From positions 6,096,501 to 6,160,500 of the forward strand of contig OX326959.1 in the NCBI GenBank assembly GCA_946800325.1: a stretch of DNA of 64,000 nucleotides, read 5' to 3'. A program made the translations under genes and the position numbers. This document shows positions 11,160 through 22,304 of this stretch, in pieces. This DNA is from Luzula sylvatica (lineage: Eukaryota; Streptophyta; Magnoliopsida; Poales; Juncaceae). The first letter of the stretch is position 1. Each line of letters begins with the position of its first letter. Below the pieces are notes generated by a model. That model did not search any database. It was not told the DNA's origin and saw only the letters and a program-made list of their open reading frames with translations.

Positions 11160-12151
11160 GGCCCGTACATGCATTGAAAGAGAAGTAAACATGAAAGCTA
11201 TTAAAGTTTGTATATTTAGTGTGAAAAATGAAACATAAAATCAATATAAAAAATGATAAAGAGGGAGGGATTAGTCCAAAATATTACTTGCAAAAATGTA
11301 ATCTATAACAAAAAGGACACATTTATCCATTTGAATATATATAATACTCTTTTGTATGTGGTCACATTAATAAGACAATTTGGCATAGAAAATATAGTAT
11401 TAAGTGAATGATAAATATGTAAAAATACCTTACATTTTGGATCAGGAAAATTGTATCAATGACAAACTTGAAATTGAACTACAAAACCAACATCCCTTAA
11501 AAATAGTTTGATATATCAAAAAAATATTGGTTTTAAAATATAGGGATTAAATTAGCCGAGGAAAACAAATTTGCAGGATCCTTGGTGTCTTTGCCTGAAT
11601 TTAAACCAAAAAAATTAGAAATTCGAACAAAAGAATTAGATATTCAAATTTAGAGAGCGCCTCCAATTGAGGAGCTTACTCGTCATGCACCGCTTATTCT
11701 GCCGCTGGCGAACAAATCGAGGAACATCTCCGAAGCTCCTCGCAAAGGCAATTTTCTTAACTACGGACACGTCACTGCCTCCTTGATCGTCTTGATGAAA
11801 ATGGTCAAATTGGCATAAAATAGACATTAGTAAAGACATTTCCTTTATACCCCTTTTATGCCTCGTTACTATAACAAAATATTGAGCAAATTAAAGAATA
11901 CAAATCCAAAAAATTCACTAATTATCACCAATAAAAAATCATAAAGAAATAAGAAATACTCTAGTGAAATAAGAACAACACAAGCACCTGAAACCCATGT
12001 GTTCTTTGCTCGAGAATAGCTTGACTGTTCTTGGACCTGAAAAAGATACGTGAAATAAAAATATTTAGCTTTATTGTTCGAGAACAACTTTACTAATTTT
12101 GGTCCTTAATATCAATTTTGAGGTACAATTACAAATCACCTTCTTCTCCAG

Positions 12152-13112
12152 CAGGGCCGGTCCCGGATTTGGAAGGTCCCGAGGCCATTTTCGAAACAAG
12201 AACCCGCAAATTTTGTTATTTCTTATTAACTTCAAATAAAAAGTTTAGAAAACGCACTAATCACAATTAACTATGTACTAACCATAATTTTAATGACTGT
12301 ACACTCACTTTATTATGCTCCAATTATTAAACAATGACTAATTTATCTAAAATTTCAAACTCGATATACATCAACTGGTACGGTACCAACTAACTCAAAA
12401 TTGAAATCGAATACCTCATGGTCATGACTAATCGAATTTGGACAAAACTTCAATGCCAGATTAAAAAACACAAATAGAAAAACTGAAGTACAAGTGTACA
12501 ACTATTACTATTCATATAAAATAAAAAGCCTTTAACTTTAAGGAACATTAAAATAGCTCATATAAACAACAATCAAACAATAATATTTAACCATCAGATG
12601 AAAAATTGAAAAACAAAGATCTCAAAAAAAGAGTCAATCAAATTTGAACCTACGTATAGGTCCAAAATTCTGTCTTATCCGAAGTCAATTGAAGAAAAAT
12701 AAGTTTTCTAATTATTTTTGTGGGAACAATTATAGTTATTTATATTTAAAAATAGGGTTACGGTTTTTTAAGAGAAGGATTAAAGACAATTATAGGTTGA
12801 GAGGTGAGAGCGTGAGAGAAGTGAACAAGTCCCGTCGTTTAATTTATGTTTACATTTCTTTCGTCAATATCACAAAATCCCTTTCATTCTCAAATAACTA
12901 TTATATTTTGCAGGTGGAAAGAAATAAAACAAGGCACATGCAGATTGTTTGATGAAAGTCAAAGAACCAGGTCAAAAATATAAAGAGGTTAATTTTTACA
13001 ACCTAACTTTTGGATAGTGACTATACTAATTAAATAAACATACAAACATGGCCCCTCTCCATTTTAGTCCCTAGGCCCAGGCCTTAAATTGATGCACATA
13101 GGGCCGGCCCTG
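12152..13112. mobile_element. hAT-like element with CAGGGCCGG ends
   Basis: Left end CAGGGCCGGTCCCGGAT and right end ..GGGCCGGCCCTG are inverted repeats typical of plant hAT elements. The flanking 8-mers do not match well, so the target duplication is unproven. The ~300-nt open frame inside (12644-12952) has no family I recognise. Confidence 0.5.
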
Positions 13113-13579
13113 TTCGTTACCATGTTACGTATGTATGTATATATTTTATCTCTGCCTCCTTACTAGCTAATCTCTTCAATCAAGATGGATCTATGTAGCC
13201 TGTAGGGATCAGGAAACAGGAACGGCCCACATATGTAGGCCACCTAGAAAGAAGTCGAGAGCCCGAAATTATTGAAGAGCGTTATTTATTTTTATTTTTT
13301 CGAAGCGGCACCCAACAATCAATCTCTTTTCGTTATTAGTAACCGTATATTTTATAAATGACGTCGATGTGACTCGAACTAACCATTTCTCCAGCATATA
13401 ATTTTATTGGATCATTCATTCAACCAACTGAATTATGAAACCATTGACATCATTGAAGACCTTTATATATGTATCTTATATATTGTATGTCGTGGTGTGT
13501 TTTAAGATAGTAAATAATGGTTTTGAATTCTTTAAAGAGAATTCTTCATCTGTATCTTGAGTTTACGTCCATGTGACTC

Positions 13580-14026
13580 CAGAGCCAGCCCAAATAGGTA
13601 GGCTATCTAGGCCATGGTCGAGAGCCCCAAAATTATACAAAGCTCCATATATAAATTATATACTATACATAATATATTACTAAAATTGAATTATTGTGCA
13701 TTCTTATTTTGTTAAATTTGCATGAATCAAGACATCAGATTTTCTTTTATATTCTCAATTTTCATCTTTCACACAATTCTGCATATGGGATTCTTGGTAA
13801 GTTTTTATTTATCAATTAAATTTTTATTTTTGATTGATGTTGGTATCAAATGATATTTTGTTTATCAAATTGTTAGTGTATATTTTTTTTATTTAGTTTA
13901 TATGCAAATGTTATTTCTTATATTTAATTAATTTGTGTTATGATTTTTTTCGTTAGATTATATTGAATAAAAAAAAGCTTCTGTATATTTTTGCCGAGAG
14001 CCTTTGATGAGCTTGAGCCGTCCCTG
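13580..14026. mobile_element. 447-bp hAT-type MITE with empty-site proof
   Basis: Ends CAGAGCCAGCCC / GAGCCGTCCCTG, flanked by 8-bp TGTGACTC (13572-13579) and TGTGAGTC (14027-14034). The paralogous sequence in FAR-B intron 2 has the uninterrupted site CCATGTGAGTCTTAATTGG at about 31354-31372. An 8-bp duplication and these ends fit hAT. Confidence 0.8.
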
Positions 14027-15608
14027 TGTGAGTCTTAATTGGAGATTACCAAATTTATTTGCTGGAAAGTGCTATATCTTTTAATATCGACACGTTTATT
14101 CTCCTCAAAATCGTCAATCAATGGAAAGAAAAATCAGCAAATTCCATTTTTTTTTCCTTCTGAGTTTCGAAAAATTAACAAATCACTATGTCTAGATGCC
14201 CTGCCCTTTTCTCCTTAAATCAACAAATTAGTGAGTAAGTTGTACCAGTTTTGATTGATCGCAATTCAAACCCGAATTGTTTAAGTTAATTTGGACAATC
14301 AATAGAACTTTTTGGACATAATTTCTTGGATAAATTATTCATTTTTAGCTCTTACTTGATTACTTCCTCTCTATTTTCCAACTTCACAAATAAAATCACT
14401 TTCTCTTCTTTTTAACGAGTCGTTACATATTTGTCAGGTTCAGAAGGTTATTTGGAATTTATCAATTGTTCATATCTTAGGTTATGTTTTTTTATTGAAT
14501 ATTGTTTGAGAGGTATGATCAAGTTTATTATTTTTTTAATTATAATTCAAGGTTTTGAATATTTGAGAAATTGCTTAATTTCTTTCAAATTTTTTGAAGA
14601 TCAGTTATATATTTAGGAGATTTTAATCAAACTAATTATTTTTTTAATTCTAATCATTTGCAGATTTTGAATGTTGTAATTTTGAATTGGAGATCCTAGT
14701 CAAGCTCAGCTATTTCAGTAGTTTTTTCCGAGATTGAGTTTTTGAAAATTGGAATCTAGGTGTTTTTTCTATGATATTTCAATTTACTCCATTTTTTATT
14801 GCTTGGAAGGTTTCTTTTGTTTGAATTATTTGTGATCGTATCGAAGGATATTTTGTTCGTCAGCATATTTTATTTGGGTGATTTTATCGTAAAACTTTTC
14901 CATCTTTGAATGGACAAGATTAAATCATATAAATAAACTTAAGGGACGTGATTCAATAGGCTTAAGGCACCTTTGTTCAAAAGGATAAAATAGTAATTGT
15001 TTAATTTTCTCTCACATGATACCTCCAATTATTTGTGTTGTTCCTCTCTCTCACCTTCTTCTTAGCAAGGCCTCACTTCTCCCTCTTCTTCCTCTCTCCT
15101 TTTACGCATCTTCCCAATCTCTCTGTGATTTTCTTCGTCAGAAAAGATTTACATGCAAAACCTTCACGGGGAAAACCTCTCTCTTACTTTGTTCATAAGA
15201 AGAGATCTCTCTTATTTTATTTGTGATAGACTATGACTTCATTTGAGTTCACGCCTATCACAAATGTTTATTTTTTATTTCACGATTCTTTCACAGGACA
15301 AAAACAATTAAAAATAGCAAAATAATTTATACACAATTTTGATCTTGCCGTATAAAAAAAATCACGTGCATCATATTTCCGTAAAAACACTCTTATAAGT
15401 GAAATGTGTAATTAATCTCCGTCTTTAAATTTCATTAGTTTATGATTTTTTTTTTTAAATATCATTACTTCACCATAAAATTATTGAATCTGCATATGCT
15501 CACGTCTTAATTTTTCTCACGGCCAAGGACAAATGAATAATGGAGAGAGAGAACAAATCGGGGAGGAAATTAATAAAAAAGTGGAATTTACGGAAACACA
15601 AATGATTA

Positions 15609-15825
15609 ATAATTATCAATGTTTTAAATTGCGATATAGCGGTCCATTGCGCTTGAATAGTAATTTACACATGATCACCGATATTGCGTCATATTGCGCC
15701 ATATTGCGGCGATATTGCGGCGATATATAGCAGGTTGCGGTGTTGCATTTTGTGAATATTTATTGAGATTTGCGCTATTGCGGCGCAAATTGCGTCGCAA
15801 TTTAAATCATCGATAATTATCAATG
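15609..15825. mobile_element. Foldback MITE with TTTAAATTGCGA ends
   Basis: Inverted ends GTTTTAAATTGCGA and TCGCAATTTAAATC enclose a TTGCGGCGATA-rich centre. The direct repeat ATAATTATCAATG flanks both sides (15609-15621 and 15813-15825), longer than the usual 9-10 bp of MULEs. A related TTTTAAATATAGCG sequence is at 50550-50635. Confidence 0.6.
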
Positions 15826-15957
15826 AATTGGAGAGCTCAAATAAACAAACAAATGTTAATTTTTTCATTCCCAAAATATCCTTTTAACTAATGTTAATTT
15901 TTTCATTCCCATTTTATTTAGAGATTTTTTTATGAAATGTTTCGCACATTTTTTCCT

Positions 15958-15995
15958 TCTGCCGAGAACCTTCCAATTGGTTGAACCGCCCTTGT
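15958..15995. mobile_element. Isolated hAT-like terminus
   Basis: GCCGAGAACCTTCCAATTGG..GAACCGCCCTTG resembles the right end of the 13580-14026 element. The left end was not found. The sequence from about 14600 to 16146 is absent from the paralogous place in FAR-B (near 31953) and looks composite. Confidence 0.35.
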
Positions 15996-16225
15996 CAGGG
16001 AAAGCCTTGGTCACCCGATTTTTTTTTTAAAACTATAATAAATTTCAAAATCATATGTATTTGTGTTTATTTGGCTCGCCAAATTTTTAACAAACCTAAC
16101 AAGTAGGGGAAAAAATATTAACCTCCCCCCCAAACAACATTTATGACTAAGATCTGTCACTGCCTCCAATACATAGATAAGCAATTAATTAATGACGGCA
16201 GGTTAAGAAATACGGTTTTTAGTAC

Positions 16226-16328
16226 CTCAGATTCAACACGCTGTTTCGCGGACTCGTTGTCCTCGACTCTGACAAGAAGAATGATCTTCTTCACTTGCGG
16301 CTCAACTCATAATATTTTCTCCATCAAA
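16226..16328 (-). pseudogene. Broken FAR exon 2 relic
   Basis: 103 nt that match FAR exon 2, still flanked by the acceptor-like TGTCAG and donor-like GTAC sequence. It has a 1-nt deletion at the acceptor edge (three A's instead of four on the plus strand) and a nonsense change that turns the LR-V context into TGA, so it cannot code. Diagnostic bases (the CAACACGCTG and TTTCGCGGAC segments) match copy B rather than copies A or C. The sequence to its left (about 13.1-14.6 kb) matches copy B intron 2 (about 30.9-31.95 kb), interrupted by hAT material. No exon 1 is seen beyond 16350. It is the remnant of a copy-B-type gene 5' half. Confidence 0.85.
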
Positions 16329-17266
16329 CTGACAAAATATATGTAACAATAACCAAAGTTAACAATAATACAACAATGCGTTGCACTGGCCAAGGATCAC
16401 ACCCAAAATATAAAAGAAGAAACAATTCAATGGAACTTGAATTTTATTATCTAATATTTTAATATTTGATTAAAGATTCATTTAATACGTGTACTGGTTA
16501 TTTAACATATTTAGGAATATGTGAATAATCCATGAATTGTATCACTAGTTTGTACATCATCATAATATGTGATTATGATAGTAAAAATGTAAAATGAACG
16601 TAATACGATTATAAATGTCCCTGGTCACATATATGATGTATATGGAGATATACAAGTCTAAGGAAATAGAATATATGTGTACACCAGTATATTCGCATAT
16701 GAGATGATTATGTTTTATTAATCATGCACATGAAAATACATGGAGATGTAGTGATGTCAAATATGGAATATAGATATGTATTAGAGACTCACTACGGAAA
16801 AACACTATGTTAGCTACGTCGGGAAAGTGTTGGCTACAACTCTGTAGCTAGCAACGGATCCTTAGCTACAGATCTGTCGCTAATATATGTTCCTTGCAGC
16901 TAATACACGACTTGTTAGCTACCCCCGTGTCGCCAGTACTTTCATGTAGCAAATGTTTTTGTTAGCTACAAATTTGCCCATCGTTAACAAGTCTTGGTCC
17001 GATAGTATTATTGGCTACATAAATCTTCCTTAGCTAATATATATTTACTATATTTAATTCCCCAAACGAAAAATGTGTTTGGAAAGGTGGGGTGGAATTT
17101 TTGTGCCAAGTATTGGCGACTGGACTTATTAGACTATTGTCAACACCTAACGTCGAGCTTTCTGCTCTCCAGTTCAAGCACTACTGGGTGCCTCATGTTC
17201 TCTACTCGGTTTGGGCTTCTTCTTCGCTAACCCGCTAAGCACCATGCTTCTGAAAATCAAACACTC

Positions 17267-17396
17267 GGCCCAGTTTCCTCTTGCACCCTGTCTGGCCCAG
17301 CTTCCTCTTGCACCTATCCGGCCCAGCTTCCTCTTGCATCCTGTCTGGACCAGATTCCTCTTGCACCTATCCGGCCCAAATTCCTCTTGCACCTAC
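17267..17396. repeat. Minisatellite, about 26-27-bp unit
   Basis: About five tandem units with the core GGCCCAGCTTCCTCTTGCAC and alternating CCTGTCT / CTATCC spacers. It lies in the 5' part of the CACTA element. The long minus-strand frame over it is repeat-derived and not taken as a gene. Confidence 0.75.
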
Positions 17397-17444
17397 TACA
17401 TAATAAGATTAATACAATGTCATATTCATTTGGAGAGGGGGGGG

Positions 17445-18321
17445 TGAAAGAAATGCAGTTTCAGGTCAACCGTAAAAGTGTACACAAGGACACACGAACG
17501 TACGCGTTCGAGAAGATGGAAGCATATACAATAAGATTGTGCAGAATTGGGCAAAGTAACACTGTGCATCATGACGCAACATATGGTGCGTCATGACGCA
17601 CCTAGTGTGTTTAGTCTGCAATGGTTGTGGACTTAGCCAAATTCAGGAAAAAATACCATTGTGCGTCATGACAGACAATATGGTGCGTCATGACGCTAGG
17701 ATGCGTATTTTGTCCAGAAACTTTTTGGCATCGTGCGTCATGACGGACCATATGGTGCGTCATGACGCACTGTGTTAAAAATCTATTTTCTGGCAGTTTT
17801 TGGTACACACAGTTTGGTGTGTTTAAAACGTGCCTTTTGGATGTCCTTATCCTATTTAGTATATATAGGATGATTCTCTCTCTCTCTCTTGTAAAAAAAA
17901 AGAAGAATTTGTCCAGATCATTCTATTCCGAGAGAGTCACTTTTTCATAGAGTAAAAGGGTGCGAAGAAAGAGAGAAACGAGAAAAGGGATTTTCCTCGG
18001 TTTAGAGAATCCATTCAATCAAGCGAGTTTACTGGTATATCGTCTAGGCAAGTATACCCGTAACAGAGGTGCTACGACTCATGATGGATACGCGTAGAGG
18101 AGAGACACTTGTGGCTCTTCGTTGTGATCGAACCGAAGGAGCGAAAACTGTCAACGAAGCAGTGAGAGACGTATGGGCATGGGACGCGCGTTTTGTTACC
18201 AACGTGACAAGGAGAAAGGAGGATAAACGATCAACCCTTCGAGCGTAATCAATTTCACGTCGGTAATTGACTATCCTACTTTGCATCGTACTCTCGATAT
18301 CGACGGGGATAATTCCCTACA
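17445..18321 (+). mobile_element. Solo LTR, family 1, copy 1 (target duplication GGGGG)
   Basis: 877-bp element starting TGAAAGAAATGCAG and ending CCCTACA, flanked by GGGGG at 17440-17444 and 18322-18326. Its first 40 bp (CAGTTTCAGG, CAACCGTAAAAGTGTACACA) and its 3' part (CGATCAACCCTTCGAGCG, CAATTTCACG) match the other two copies at 19929-20630 and 60318-61296. No internal retrotransposon sequence remains, so it is a solo LTR. It is nested in the CACTA element. Unlike the other copies it carries an array of palindromic CGTCATGACG motifs. Confidence 0.8.
17564..17770. promoter_or_regulatory. Six palindromic CGTCATGACG motifs in three pairs
   Basis: Copies of GTGCGTCATGACGCAC or close variants begin at 17564, 17586, 17661, 17683, 17733 and 17755. 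Each pair is offset by 22 bp and joined by an ACMATATG linker. Each core holds two inverted TGACG half-sites, the kind of site bound by plant TGA-type bZIP factors (as-1-like). The array lies in the 5' half of the solo LTR, where U3 would be. Regulatory activity is inference. Confidence 0.6.
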
Positions 18322-18326
18322 GGGGG

Positions 18327-19923
18327 GTTGCAAGGTCATTTTTTATACAAGCAACAAAAAGAAATCTTGTGACTCCATCTTTATTTTTGCTCAAATATAA
18401 TGCTTCACAATTAAATACAATTAATTGGTAATTGATATTACTTATTATATCAATTTAATAAAGGTTGCAGTAACAACAACATTGTGAATCCATCTGATAA
18501 AAAAAAAACAATATTGAATCAAGGTCAATGGCCAACAAAACAAAAACCCTAAAATCAGCAAAATAAACATAACAAAAGCTTAAAAAAAATACCAACTATA
18601 TATATGTACAAAATGATAGACCATAACATCGCAATGAAATATAATAAAATATACAAATAGCCGTGGATTTTATTATAATAAAATTTAATAAAATATACCA
18701 TATTTTATATCTTAACTACACAAGTTTATCAAAATCCACAAAAAACAACATATACAACATCATTATGAGTTCACAAATACAAATGGCCGTGGAGATGCAA
18801 TTAAATACTTATTGAAGTTTTTACATACTTAGTTTCATAACTACGCCAGTGATTAATACATCCGGTCCAATGTGATCAATATAGTGCAATCAGATTGACA
18901 AATATCTCCAAATTACACACAAATGGATCTAGAACATAAAATTTTTATTCAAATAACAAGGAATTTCATTACATTAAACCCATATTAATACTAGGCCAGT
19001 GATTAAAAAAATATTATATATATCAACATCGAATTCTATTACATTAACATCGAATTTTATTACAATTGATTCTATTACATTAAATAGTAATATCGAATTC
19101 CATTACACTAACATTGAATTTTATTACAATAGTATGAACCCTTCCGAAGATGATTTCGAGAGGGGAGTACGAGACCAACTATCCTTCTAGGAATGGATGT
19201 GTCGCACGGATCTCCGGGCCAGACTGATCGTCCCTCTACTGTTGCGGTATTGTGCTCGTTCTCAATCTTTTGAATTTAATTAATATTATCAATTTGAGAG
19301 GGGAGTACGAGACCAACCCACTATCACGTTCGTACTCTCGGACGATGAATAACCTTTGCAACCTTTGTTGTCCAATCGACTTGTAGATAAATAATATTAT
19401 CAATTCGAAACCTTTGCAACCCCTCAAAGAACAGAAAATTGCGAGCAACTTGGTTTTCTTCCTTTTTTTCCATACGACGATACAGTGTTAGAATCGAATA
19501 TACTATGAAGTAATGCATTGTGGAATGAGAAGCCATTATGATTTGTAGAATGAGCTTGCGTTGATGGTGTATTTATATTGCAAAAAGTATTTTAGGAATG
19601 CAATTTCAGGGGGAATCGTACGAATGGAAACGGATGTATTGATGAAACATGGGTCTGCTTAAAGAAGGGACCCCTCGACTTCGTATTTATCCTTCCCCTA
19701 GAACAAACACATAAAACTTTAATGTGGACCGTGCATGTTCATTAAAAAATATTATATCTACGGTTCTTGCATTTACTTGAAAGTCCACATTCATTCTTAT
19801 TTTTACTTGAGCAGATGTGGATCCACTTCCCTAGAGATGTCCGTGATGATGATATGAGAAGCCCATGGGGAGGTCATAGGAGAGACCGGGCCGGGAGATG
19901 CCGAAAGAGATTACTGTGATGAT
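18327..19923. other. Non-coding interior of the CACTA element
   Basis: AT-rich sequence with local repeats: ATTCTATTACATTAACATCGA-like units near 19020-19130, and GAGGGGAGTACGAGACCAAC repeated at about 19159 and 19297. No gene was recognised. Confidence 0.45.
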
Positions 19924-19928
19924 AATAT

Positions 19929-20630
19929 TGAAGGAAATACAGTTTCAGGATCAACCGTAAAAGTGTACACAAAGATAAACGAATGTAAGCGTACATTCGT
20001 GGTCATATCGTTCAGTAGGAAAATCCAATTTGAATGGTTCAAATTAGGTCAGATAGATAATAAGATTATCTACAACCTTCATGTAGAAATATATTTCATA
20101 TGAACAAAGTATAAGTGTCGTTTCTATGAAATACCGAAAGGGTGCAACAGTATGACATATAGTTAGTAAAACAGTCATAACTTTTGCATACGAACTCCAA
20201 TTGGGTCAGGACAAATTGGGTCGTGTAGGTAATAAGATTATCTATATCTTTCCTGTTGGTTGAGTTTCTGTCAGAGGAATTTACCAATTTCGTATGGACA
20301 GAATACTGGACTGATTCATGCAACTTTCTGTGTGAAAGAGTGTATATTGGATATACATGTCTTTTGGCCAATCATAATCCTATGTGATATAAATAGGATG
20401 TTTCTCTCTCTCTTTGGTCAATCCAAATGAAAATCGTGTATCCTATTTTGCATCGAAGGAAGAGAAGGATGCGAGCGATCAACCCGTCGTGCGTGATCAA
20501 TTTCACGCTGGCAATCGTGTATCCTATTTTGCATCGTATCCTCGAAGTCATGGCGTGATCTTGGATTTAGGGAACCGGACTGGGCCTTCATATCCGCTGC
20601 GCGGGCCCGGGGTCGGGCGAATTCCCAACA
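19929..20630 (+). mobile_element. Solo LTR, family 1, copy 2 (target duplication AATAT)
   Basis: 702-bp element starting TGAAGGAAATACAG and ending TTCCCAACA, flanked by AATAT at 19924-19928 and 20631-20635. Shares its start, the TAAATAGGATG region and the 3' GTGATCAATTTCACG segment with copies 1 and 3, but is shorter through an internal deletion in its 3' half. It is inserted just upstream of the TNP2 remnant. Confidence 0.82.
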
Positions 20631-20692
20631 AATATGACATAAATGGTAAGGGATGTAGCTAACAGAGACGTGAATTCGGAGGATTAAATGCT

Positions 20693-21556
20693 TAACTTGG
20701 AGAGTGCGGAATTTGTTAGGATGTTTGAAGCTGCTAATCAACGGTTATGGGAAGGTCCTATAGTGTCTAGGGGGATGGTTTTGCAGGTCATCGGGTTATT
20801 GTTGAATCTTAAAATATAATACGAAATGACAAAAAATTGCTTCGATCGGATGATGGTTATCATCAAGGATAACATAATTCCCGTGGATAATCCTAATATT
20901 CCCTCCAATATGTACGAATGTAAAAAGCTTGTCAAAGCATTAGGGTTGGGTTACCAAAAAATCGACGTGTGTCCCGATAATTGTATGTGTACTATGGTGA
21001 GCACGAAACGAAAGTTCGATGTGACAAGTGCGGGAAGTCCCATTATAAACCTGTATCTGAAAGCATTTCTGGTGATAAACCAGTGTCTGAAAGCGTTCCT
21101 CGTGCTAAACCTGTTGTGGCGAAGGTTATGCGCTATCTTCCGTTGATACCTAGGTTAAAAAGACTTTATATGTCTCCGGCCATAGCCCATCACATGACTT
21201 GGCACAAGAAGGGTATTCGGTCTGATCCGAAGAAGACAAAACATCCTTCGGATGCCGAATCATGGAAGAATTTTAATTTAAAATATCCAAATTTTGATGC
21301 GGAGGGTCGAAATGTCCATTTAGGACTATCAACGGATGGCTTCTCTCTGTTCCAAAGCATGCGTAATACATATTCTTGTTGGCCCGTATTCGTTGTCCCA
21401 TATAACTTACCACCCGGGATTGCGTTAAAAGATGAATACGTTTTCCTCACGGTGATTTGTCCCGGAGGAGAACATCCGGGAAAACATATCGATCTTTTTT
21501 TAACCCCTTTGATCGATGAACTTAAAACGTTGTGGATCGATGGGGTTCGAACTTAA
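20693..21556 (+). pseudogene. CACTA (En/Spm) TNP2-type transposase, N-terminal part, broken
   Basis: Plus-strand coding remnant of the TNP2 family. From 20826 it reads MTKNCFDRMMVIIKDNI and CKKLVKALGLGYQKID, then a 1-nt deletion near 20985 shifts to a second open frame from 20981 (YYGEHETKVRCDKCGKS, PSDAESWKNFNLKYPNFD, VHLGLSTDGFSLFQSM, WPVFVVPYNLPPG, GEHPGKHIDLFLTPLIDEL). It ends abruptly at LKTLWIDGVRT, followed by a stop at the junction with the duplicated FAR block. A stop near 20819 also interrupts the upstream part. The gene is non-functional. Confidence 0.88.
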
Positions 21557-21565
21557 AACGTTGTG
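21518..21565. other. Deletion scar with templated filler
   Basis: The 17-mer GAACTTAAAACGTTGTG occurs at 21518-21534 and again at 21549-21565, immediately before the duplicated block starts. TNP2 coding sequence ends between the two copies. Compared with the left copy, the rest of TNP2 (about 1 kb) and about 300 bp of following sequence are missing here. This is the pattern of end joining with a locally copied filler. Confidence 0.7.
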
Positions 21566-22179
21566 CAGCAAATTTTATGAAGGAAGGAAGAATCCGACTA
21601 GCATCGGAGTTCTTCACATACAGTCTAAACGAGTTGCGTGTGGACACCGATAGAGAGTGGTGCCGATTCGAGCATCCTTAACGTGATCTCTGCAAGCTTC
21701 CTTCAACTAGAGTTTGATCTAAATCTGAGATAAAAAGTTTTGAAACTCTTCCTTCGTATCTAATTAGCAATACACAAATTCATTGCTTTAGGGGTTCGGA
21801 TGAGTTCCGATGTGCAATAAGGTTGTCCGAAAACCTAACAACGCATTTCATTCAACATAAACCGTGTATTTATTTAAATCTCAAAAACTATAATGAACAC
21901 CAACACTCCACCAAATAGAAAAAAAAAATTAAACACTGCAAAAAAAGAAAAAAAAGAAAAAAAATAACAAATTAGCATATCACAAAAAATATAATTAGAT
22001 GCAAATTCGAAACACCCGCACAATTGTGCGGGGGCAAATGCTAGTAGAGTCACGAAGAAAAGCAAGTCAGAAAAATGGCATGTAATTTCAGATACTCGAA
22101 TATAAAATATTTATTGTTGTTCTAATATTTTTTAAAGAATAAATATATGATGCCTCCACAAACAATCATAAAATTTCGT

Positions 22180-22304
22180 GATGCGTCAATCGAGAGAGTT
22201 TTATTGGATTGATTAGACTTCTTAATTGAATCAATCCAACTAAACTTGATTTAATTGCTAATCAATCCAAAATACTATTATTAACCATTCTCGATTGACG
22301 CATC
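22180..22304. mobile_element. 125-bp foldback MITE, copy B block
   Basis: Same element as 1808-1932, carried by the segmental duplication. From 22305 to 23436 the block holds no recognisable gene or element beyond AT-rich sequence. Confidence 0.6.

Larger units (their letters stand above)
9454..13111. other. Intergenic sequence upstream of FAR-A
   Basis: Apart from the Helitron end at 9973, the 31-bp retroposon at 11115 and the hAT-like element from 12152, this stretch is AT-rich with only short chance frames. The minus-strand frame at 11636-11839 has less AT-rich codons but no recognisable domain. Confidence 0.5.
16790..21556 (+). mobile_element. CACTA element, 5' portion, truncated
   Basis: Starts with the terminus CACTACGGAAAAAC, followed by subterminal GCTAC/GTAGC-type repeats (16810-17000), the usual layout of plant CACTA ends. 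It continues to the TNP2 remnant and contains two younger solo LTRs (17445-18321 and 19929-20630) and a minisatellite. No 3' CACTA terminus is present because the element ends at the scar at 21518-21565. Linking the 5' terminus to the TNP2 fragment as one element is inference from order and orientation. Confidence 0.55.

Noticed and set aside
11636..11839. 67-codon minus-strand frame with less biased codons
   Set aside because: Too short, no family recognised and no clear splice partners; could be an exon relic, but I cannot support it.
12644..12952. 102-codon plus-strand frame
   Set aside because: Lies within the hAT-like element, is Lys/Ile/Asn-rich as expected from AT-rich DNA, and shows no transposase motif.
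17174..17392. 72-codon minus-strand frame with CKRNLVQTG-like repeats
   Set aside because: Product of the 26-27-bp minisatellite inside the CACTA element.
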